Source: Phoronis australis
Lineage: Eukaryota > Phoronida > Phoronidae
NCBI GenBank assembly: GCA_002633005.1
Contig: NMRA01000623.1
Span: forward strand, 126,001-169,446
DNA: 43,446 bases
Reading direction: 5' to 3'
Position 1 is the stretch's first letter; the number at the start of each line of letters is the position of its first letter. Shown here piece after piece: positions 39,501 to 43,446 of the stretch. A program made the translations under genes and the position numbers. The notes beneath the pieces were generated by a model. It worked only from the letters and a program-made list of their open reading frames with translations. It did no database searches and had not been told where the DNA came from.

Positions 39501-40561
39501 AATTATTCAGTGTTAGGAATGGGAATGTCGTTAACAACATTAATTATTTTACCCCTTTTGAAAAATAATCTTGCATGGGCAGCGCACCATAGGGGGCTGG
39601 GGGCTATAGTCCCCACTTACTCGAATTTTGAGATGTTACAGCAGACAAACACATAAGTGTACTCTCTGGCTCCGCACAGCAGGTCTCGTGCAGACAGAGC
39701 CCGTGGCAGCTCACGTGCCAACATTCCCCAGCCAGCTATAGTGGCGGTCTGATGCGCCAAACTGAAAAATGGTTTGTGATTCCTGTCCATCGAAATCGTC
39801 GGCATTCCTGAGCTGCTATGGAACGAAAGAAGCATTGGCCTGTTTTTGATGCTTCGGAGGTCCGTCTGCCGTTTCTGAGAAAAAATGCGTTGTTCCTGGT
39901 TTGATTGTATATGCCTTGTTTACGGTGCGTTTGAAACGTGTGGCTGTCTGCTGCTGGTTGTGCCCATTTGTACAGCTGCAGAGACCCAGCTGAAGCCAAA
40001 GCCGAGTCGGTAACCTAACGCAGCCAAATCCGCCTTTGGTCGAGCAGGTCGTAGGTCGAGGGGTCGAGGGGTGAGGGAGTGGAGGGGGTCGAAAGGGTTT
40101 TACTAGAAGTAGAACTGTATCGGTAGAGACTAGTTGGAACTTGGAATGGATGGAAGTATCACTGTCACGGTTCTGGCTAGGCAATGACCATCGCCTCTGT
40201 TGGCCCGAACCAGAGGCGATGTAGAGGCTATAGGCGCTCTGTACGCCGGAGGCTTTTCGGCGAATTATGCCTCGCACCGACTAAACCATCAAAGTCACGT
40301 TGTTATAACTACCTTTTGCGCATAGACGAACACCTTAGGAGGTTGTCGATGTGTTTAAGTTCTTCCAACTCGAACAAATACTCCCGTTATGAAACTGAGG
40401 CGATGGTCATTGCCTAGGTTCTGGCGTAACGCAATTACCTTTGTAGAGAAGGCTTGAAATTCGCAGCTTAAATCTAAATAATTTGACAATCTATCTAGAT
40501 CATCAGTTGACGTAATAACTTCGCTGAGCGTATCTTTTAACACTTTCATGCCTGCTTCCAT
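26949..40561 (-). CDS. PELP1: PELP1 / Rix1-family ribosome biogenesis scaffold
   Basis: PELP1 is the nucleolar scaffold of the Rix1 complex (with TEX10, WDR18 and the SENP3/LAS1L/NOL9 partners), needed for ITS2 processing and pre-60S maturation; in vertebrates it is also a nuclear-receptor coregulator. Coding exons in order: 40561-40439, 38107-38043, 37561-37456, 37325-37176, 34086-33801, 33317-33100, 32768-32674, 32155-32078, 30965-30827, 30411-30291, 29645-29590, 28286-28080, 27548-26949. All have GT-AG borders, compatible phases and a total of 2244 nt (747 residues plus stop). Diagnostic matches: GIKHTEAW (human GLKHTESW), SLFPGPCG (human TYFPRACG), and the C-terminus AMLSSFVDCEPDD (human AMLADFIDCPPDD). 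One LxxLL motif, LQALL, lies at 113-117, and a basic RKRK in exon 10. The protein is shorter than human (about 1130) because the proline-rich and long Glu-rich tracts are absent. The N-terminal exon rests on phase, an upstream in-frame stop and position more than on similarity. Confidence 0.9.
28774..29058 (+). CDS. Unidentified 94-residue open frame inside a PELP1 intron, opposite strand
   Basis: ATG at 28774 to TAA at 29056-29058, followed 15 bp later by AATAAA (29073-29078). The predicted peptide is not low-complexity. It has an amphipathic start (SDWESEILGALREV), two internal Cys and a C-terminal WVCPECDN that could be half of a zinc site. I do not recognise the family. It could be a small intronless gene, a terminal exon of an antisense transcript or a retrocopy remnant. 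There is no visible splice-acceptor evidence and no target duplication. Confidence 0.4.
   Translation: MHQYKAPSDWESEILGALREVKPQENGDAIDRMQLFGHERGCSVDSRLHGLAIRMCNQQLVGVVSQRTLSDLMTWKAEHLWVCPECDNAGTAPK
29283..29560. repeat. 43-bp minisatellite in a PELP1 intron
   Basis: About six diverged 43-bp units with ATCTGTTCGTATCTTTACG and CATCTACATATTGC-type blocks. It ends about 30 bp from the exon 11 donor (29590), so it also occupies the 5' end of its intron. Open frames here are repeat translations. Confidence 0.82.
30505..30590. repeat. Short hairpin-forming inverted repeat
   Basis: CGAGACATGATTTGAAAATT + GACCAATCA (30505-30532) is inverted at 30563-30590 (TGATTGGTCCATTTTTAAAT and following GAGTCTC) with few mismatches and a 30-bp loop. 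It is intronic in PELP1 and may be a remnant of a foldback element. Confidence 0.6.
30966..32077. other. PELP1 intron between exons 8 and 9
   Basis: No gene, RNA or clear mobile element seen. A splice-like 34-nt segment at 31058-31091 was considered and rejected because it breaks frame. Confidence 0.5.
34329..35095 (+). repeat. Tandem ~443-bp repeat with GCCACTAGGGGGC cores
   Basis: A unit starting AATGGCCACTAGATGGTG at about 34329 recurs as AATGGCCACTACATGGTG at about 34772 (offset 443). Each contains two or more sub-blocks: ATTGCCACTAGGGGGCA (34472, 34920), GTCGGATCCGTCTGAAAGT (34498, 34946) and TTAGGAGATACAG (34585, 35029). A further fragment lies at 36540-36700, beyond the retroelement. 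The cores resemble the vertebrate CTCF motif CCASYAGRKGGC. Confidence 0.82.
35100..36400 (-). pseudogene. Ty3/gypsy LTR-retrotransposon pol remnant (protease and reverse transcriptase)
   Basis: In the minus sense, 36396-35908 encodes an aspartyl protease with the active-site ELDTGAKFS and a linker ending PPVYLKARPV. 35911-35561 encodes the first part of reverse transcriptase (WATPVVPVLK, DVRICGDY, KLDLSHTYQQL). 35452-35129 carries the catalytic box YLDDILVAG and the YLGHRLG segment, up to the end of the RT palm (LRSYVGLLNYY). Frame breaks separate the three parts, at about 35910 and about 35560. RNase H, integrase and LTRs are absent. The element is dead. It sits in PELP1 intron 4 inside the repeat cluster. 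Confidence 0.88.
36530..36712 (+). repeat. Fragment of the CCACTAGGGGGC repeat family
   Basis: CAGATCCGTCCGAAAGTCGT, AGAAGATACAGCCATAGGCG and CTGCCACTAGGAGGCGCCAC match the sub-blocks of 34329-35095 in order. It is the piece on the far side of the gypsy remnant. Confidence 0.78.
38402..38560 (-). repeat. tRNA-like (SINE-type) repeat, copy 1
   Basis: On the minus strand it has an A-box-like TAGCTGAGTGGTTAGCATGC and a B-box GGTTCGATTCC at tRNA spacing, with a possible anticodon loop GTTTTAT (UUU, Lys-like). The acceptor stem does not pair, so it is not a functional tRNA gene. Homology with copy 2 continues past the tRNA part on both sides (AGGCTCATATG, GGAAGCACATCTAC), as in a tRNA-derived SINE or a segmental copy. 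Confidence 0.7.
38785..38955 (-). repeat. tRNA-like (SINE-type) repeat, copy 2
   Basis: Diverged copy of 38402-38560 in the same orientation, 400 bp away. The B-box-like stretch is CTGGTTCGATTCTAG and the A-box region is TAGCTGAATGGTTAGCATGC. The flanking shared block AAGGCTCATATG-ATTCAATGGAAGCACATCTAC is present. Confidence 0.68.
39125..40090. repeat. Region bounded by inverted CTCGACCC-rich arrays
   Basis: ACCCCCTCGACCCAC-type short repeats at 39131-39205 and their inverse (GGTCGTAGGTCGAGGGGTCG) at 40041-40075 bound about 850 bp without a recognisable gene. It may be a TIR element with simple-sequence ends, or two independent simple repeats. It lies in PELP1 intron 1. Confidence 0.4.
40178..40416. 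mobile_element. 239-bp element with perfect 20-bp inverted ends
   Basis: TAGGCAATGACCATCGCCTC at 40178-40197 is exactly inverted at 40397-40416. A second, internal hairpin CATCGCCTCT/AGAGGCGATG lies at 40190-40222. The interior shares GCTTTTCRGCRAATTATGCC with the 19296-19687 element. It ends 22 bp from the PELP1 exon 1 donor. Confidence 0.75.
40439..40561 (-). CDS. PELP1: Probable PELP1 first coding exon
   Basis: ATG at 40561 is preceded in frame by TAG (three codons of TTG-TCT-ATA between), so it is the first ATG of this frame. The exon has 41 codons (MEAGMKVLKDTLSEVI at the start) and ends ACAAAG/GTAATT in phase 0, which fits the phase-0 start of exon 2 at 38107. Similarity to vertebrate N-termini is weak, as expected for this variable part. 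Confidence 0.72.
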
Positions 40562-41450
40562 TATAGACAACTAAATTTAACTCCAGCCTCCATGTGTTTT
40601 TGCTGAAACCGGAAAAGTACTGTAAAGGCAGAGACCTCTGACGGTAAAATTCGGTACCCTTTACTAATCGTCTCTACCGGTGCTGGTACTCAAGTTTAGT
40701 TGTGTTGGATATGAACACACGACGTTCAGGTCCGAATCACGCCGGTGGCGTTGACTTGGAGGTCCCGTTCACGAAATCCTTTTGCAGAATGTTTCTGTTT
40801 GTTAATTTTTCCAAAGTCTTGAATGCAAATGTAAGATTTGCTCATTTCCTCCAGTAAAATTTTGCCTCCATTTGCCGCTGAAAAGAATTAATAAATTCCG
40901 CGGGCCTGTCAATTTCTCTGCCAGAGGACTTATTTACCGACTAGTGGCCTATTCTTTCAATACGTGAAGTTTTATTGCGGTTTGTTGTGGTAAAATACAA
41001 AGAATACAAAGACTGAAATTCCAGTTGACTACCTTGCTTAAAATCCCGAAGGATTATTATGCTATAGGGAAAAGGAAGATGCCTGTTGACTGTCACCTAC
41101 TTATGGGTGATATTAATCATGTTTTGATTCACAGTCTCCAACGACGGTAATTTTTTAGTCATGACACACGGCACCTGGTAAACTAAAGTCGCGAGTACCT
41201 CCGAGTCCAGAGTAAAAATGTTGACATGGAATCACCACTGGAGCATGAATTCAAACCTTTCTAATGACAAGTTAAAAAGTTTTCTATTGGGCTTGAAATC
41301 TTGAAATGAGTGTAGCAAATACTGGGTCATGTTCTCCCAGTTTTGGTTACTGAAAATCGTTACATGAAATTGGCTCAAGTGACAACAAGAGCCGTGAAAT
41401 AGCTCAATGATAATGTCAAAATTTGTGAGAAATGAAACGAATTCTTTAGT
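40562..41450. other. PELP1: PELP1 upstream region
   Basis: Expected to hold the PELP1 promoter and 5' UTR. No TATA box, CpG-rich block or other gene can be pinned down by eye. Confidence 0.35.
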
Positions 41451-41723
41451 CTGGGTCTGTTTCACGAATAGCGACTAAAACTAAGGTCAGAATTTTGTCT
41501 AAGCTCCACGTAACTACTGAAAAACGATTAAATCTCACATGAGCAAAAGTACAAAAGTCTTTGAGAACACAGACGTAACTGCAAGTTGCTGAGATAGTTT
41601 CGATAAATTATTTTCAGGTTGTAATGAGCTCAATATTAATAACTTGGCTAAATCTTCATTAACAATTGTGATGTGGCACTGAGAGTAAAACCAAATTTTG
41701 TCACTTTCATAAAACAGACCCAG
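41451..41723. mobile_element. 273-bp TIR element
   Basis: The left end CTGGGTCTGTTT is repeated exactly inverted at the right end (AAACAGACCCAG), with weaker similarity further in. It is non-coding. No clear target-site duplication. Confidence 0.65.
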
Positions 41724-42039
41724 AGAACGTGAGAGAATTTGATGCGTGCCCCGTTCATAGTTGATAAGCATTTTTTTGCAATGTTGTTGTCTGTAGTCGG
41801 CACAAATTTAACATGTATTTGATTTAATATTCCCCTTGCTCAGCTGGCCAAAACAAAAACGGAATTAGACTCTTACTTAAATCCGGTCTCGTAATACTCC
41901 TCATCGTGACAGGATTTTATTTCCTTTACCGATAAAACCCTTCTGGATCTCATTGGGTAACGCCGTTACAGTCTTTCAGTTGAAATTGTCGCCATTCACC
42001 AGGCTGCCCCGGCAACTGGCAAGTGAGCATGGCTGAACC

Positions 42040-42760
42040 AGTCCTTGGAAACAACAAACTCTTTACACTCTTAGACAGCCAAGCATCTATAAAAGCTCTA
42101 ACTAAGTCCAAGATCAACTCCCTTTGTGTCCTGGCCTGTAAACGAGCTTAACCACAAATCAGCTAGTAGAACTGTTCATGTGAACTGGGTTAAAGTCCAT
42201 GTTGGCATTGGGGGTAACGAAGCTGCTTACAAACTTGCAAAAGAAGGAGCAAGTGCACCCGGTTTTGTACCAGAACCTTGCATACCAGTTGCATATTGGT
42301 GCTGCAGAGCAAAGGTAAGACACTGGGTGCGCAAACTGTCCGTGGATGCATGGGGAAAGCTCTCTGCCTACATACAAACCAAACAACTTTTTCCAAGTCC
42401 TATGGAACCAAAAGGTTCAAAGAAACTGTTATGTTTAGATAGGCTTGCTATAAGGCAGCTGATCCAGGTTATTACTAGACACTGCAACCTAGCTCGGCAC
42501 CGTAACATCACAGGCCACATATCATGTTCATTGTGTCCAAAACTGTGGCTTGGAGGCCGAAACTCGTCAACATCTGGTGGAGATTTGCCCTGCCTACAAT
42601 AGACACCGTAATCTACTACTTTATGGACACATAACCTGCCTGGTTAACATTGTTAATTCATGCAGGTTTAATAGTCTTTCTGTCTTTTTGAAACAAACAG
42701 GTAGATTCTTGGAAGATTGTACCCATGAAGAATCCAATGATGTTGTGTCCCCATGAGTCC
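42040..42760 (+). pseudogene. Non-LTR retrotransposon 3' fragment (RNase H and C-terminal zinc knuckle)
   Basis: An RNase H segment begins with LLDSQASIKAL (the conserved Asp of the SDSQ box) at about 42067 in one frame, then shifts frame at about 42140 to HVNWVKVHVGIGGNEAAYKLA (HVG-GNE-A box). It continues to SCSLCPK, where another shift at about 42545 leads to ETRQHLVEICPAY, completing a CCHC-type end (C-x2-C...H-x4-C). This order is typical of the 3' end of I/Jockey-type LINEs with RNase H. The fragment is truncated and frameshifted. Confidence 0.82.
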
Positions 42761-42838
42761 TAATCAGGTGATTAGTGTAATGGGCCTAGCTTTGTGGCCT
42801 AAACACGCCTGATGTACCGCAAAAGGCATCAGGCCACC

Positions 42839-42998
42839 CAGTGGCGGATTTAGAGGGGGAGGGCAAGGGGACCATGGCCCCCCTAAAATCCTCCCAGATT
42901 CTATTTGGCAGTTCGGGAGTGCGAATATCTGACGAGCAAAACCCTGGCTAATATTCTGCCTTGCCCCCCCCCAACTCAAAATCCTGGATCCGTCCCTG
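42839..42998. mobile_element. Short palindromic MITE (CAGTGGCGGAT ends)
   Basis: The left end CAGTGGCGGAT and the inverted right end CAGGGACGGAT bound a 160-bp G-rich/C-rich palindrome. The flanks show the direct repeat CCACC on both sides, consistent with a target duplication. It lies just after the LINE fragment. Confidence 0.68.
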
Positions 42999-43131
42999 CC
43001 ACCTGCACCCTTTTTTAACAAAATCCTTCAGAGTTGGACAACCCCAAAATTCCGGATGTAAGAATTGCCATATTCGACAACATAAGACCAGGTAAGTGTG
43101 GTTACTATTTTGTATGCCCTAAAGTGCTTCG

Positions 43132-43389
43132 TTTAAGAGTTCAACGTTCACAGTTATATAATCACCCACAAACTAATTGACGAAACACGCAGTCTTGCCG
43201 AAGTGAAAAACTTTTTTAATTCTTTGAAAACTTTTTTGAAAACTTTCCACAACAAACTTGGTAAAAATGAATTCGGGGAGAGTGCTTCTGTAATAGCGCA
43301 AACTCTTCAATCATTTGAAAGAACGTATTGTCTCTCTGACGTCCGAGCAAACTACTTCTGCTTTAGAGCTGGGCAACAGACGCCATAAT
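43132..43389 (+). CDS. Unidentified open frame at window edge
   Basis: Open from about 43132 to TAA at 43387-43389. An AATAAA lies 32 bp further at 43421. The only clear Met-like starts are internal. The sequence has Phe/Lys-rich stretches (VKNFFNSLKTFLKTF) and a Cys-containing end and matches nothing I recognise. An alternative reading has an exon ending at the donor CCAG/GTAAGT (43092) spliced into this region in another frame. It may be the 3' end of a plus-strand gene or repeat DNA. Confidence 0.22.
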
Positions 43390-43446
43390 CAATTAATGGA
43401 AGTTTTAAACTATTTCTATTAATAAACTGACCTCCGCTCCCCCCCC

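Noticed and set aside
39125-40090. CRISPR-like array from regularly spaced CTCGACCC repeats
   Set aside because: Short simple repeats without unique spacers, in a eukaryotic intron.

Overview
This is metazoan nuclear DNA. It has spliced genes with GT-AG introns, a low coding fraction, many non-autonomous DNA transposons, retrotransposon remnants and minisatellites. The protein sequences and transposon content suggest an invertebrate, probably marine. I cannot place it closer: the CYFIP protein is clearly animal but rather diverged from the vertebrate one. The single N at 4177 marks a draft-assembly contig join.

Three conserved genes can be modelled exon by exon, with all phases agreeing. (1) CYFIP (Sra-1/PIR121, WAVE regulatory complex) lies on the minus strand, 16530 down to 252. 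Fifteen coding exons encode 750 residues; the C-terminal part lies left of the window. (2) An RNF168-type RING E3 ligase lies on the plus strand, 20145-24144, with four coding exons and 748 residues. It carries RING, LRM1, UMI/MIU1, MIU2 and LRM2, plus a PCNA-box-like motif. (3) A PELP1/Rix1-family ribosome-biogenesis scaffold lies on the minus strand, 40561 down to 26949, with thirteen coding exons and 747 residues. CYFIP and RNF168 are divergent (head to head); RNF168 and PELP1 converge (tail to tail). There is no operon logic: the three act in actin nucleation, DNA-damage ubiquitin signalling and 60S maturation.

Region 1-7061 is distorted. CYFIP exons 11-14 and the edge of exon 10 appear twice, at 1300-4176 and 4242-7061, on either side of the N. 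The two copies are almost certainly two unmerged haplotype contigs, not a real duplication. The left edge is a 51/49-bp minisatellite whose unit contains the end of exon 15 and its splice donor. CYFIP introns also hold a 1.16-kb piggyBac deletion derivative at TTAA sites, several MITEs and several minisatellites.

The CYFIP-RNF168 interval (16536-20144) holds three foldback-like elements. The interval after RNF168 (24145-26948) holds a degenerate repeat cluster and a pogo-like MITE. The large PELP1 intron 34087-37175 holds a Ty3/gypsy remnant embedded in repeats with a CTCF-core-like motif. PELP1 intron 1 holds a pair of tRNA-like repeats. The right end (41451-43446) has a short TIR element, a LINE RNase H fragment, a small palindromic MITE and an unidentified open frame at the edge.

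I found no wholly new molecular system. The most unusual biology is the repeated association of minisatellites with CYFIP 5' splice sites, and the PIP-box and internal duplication in the RNF168-like protein.
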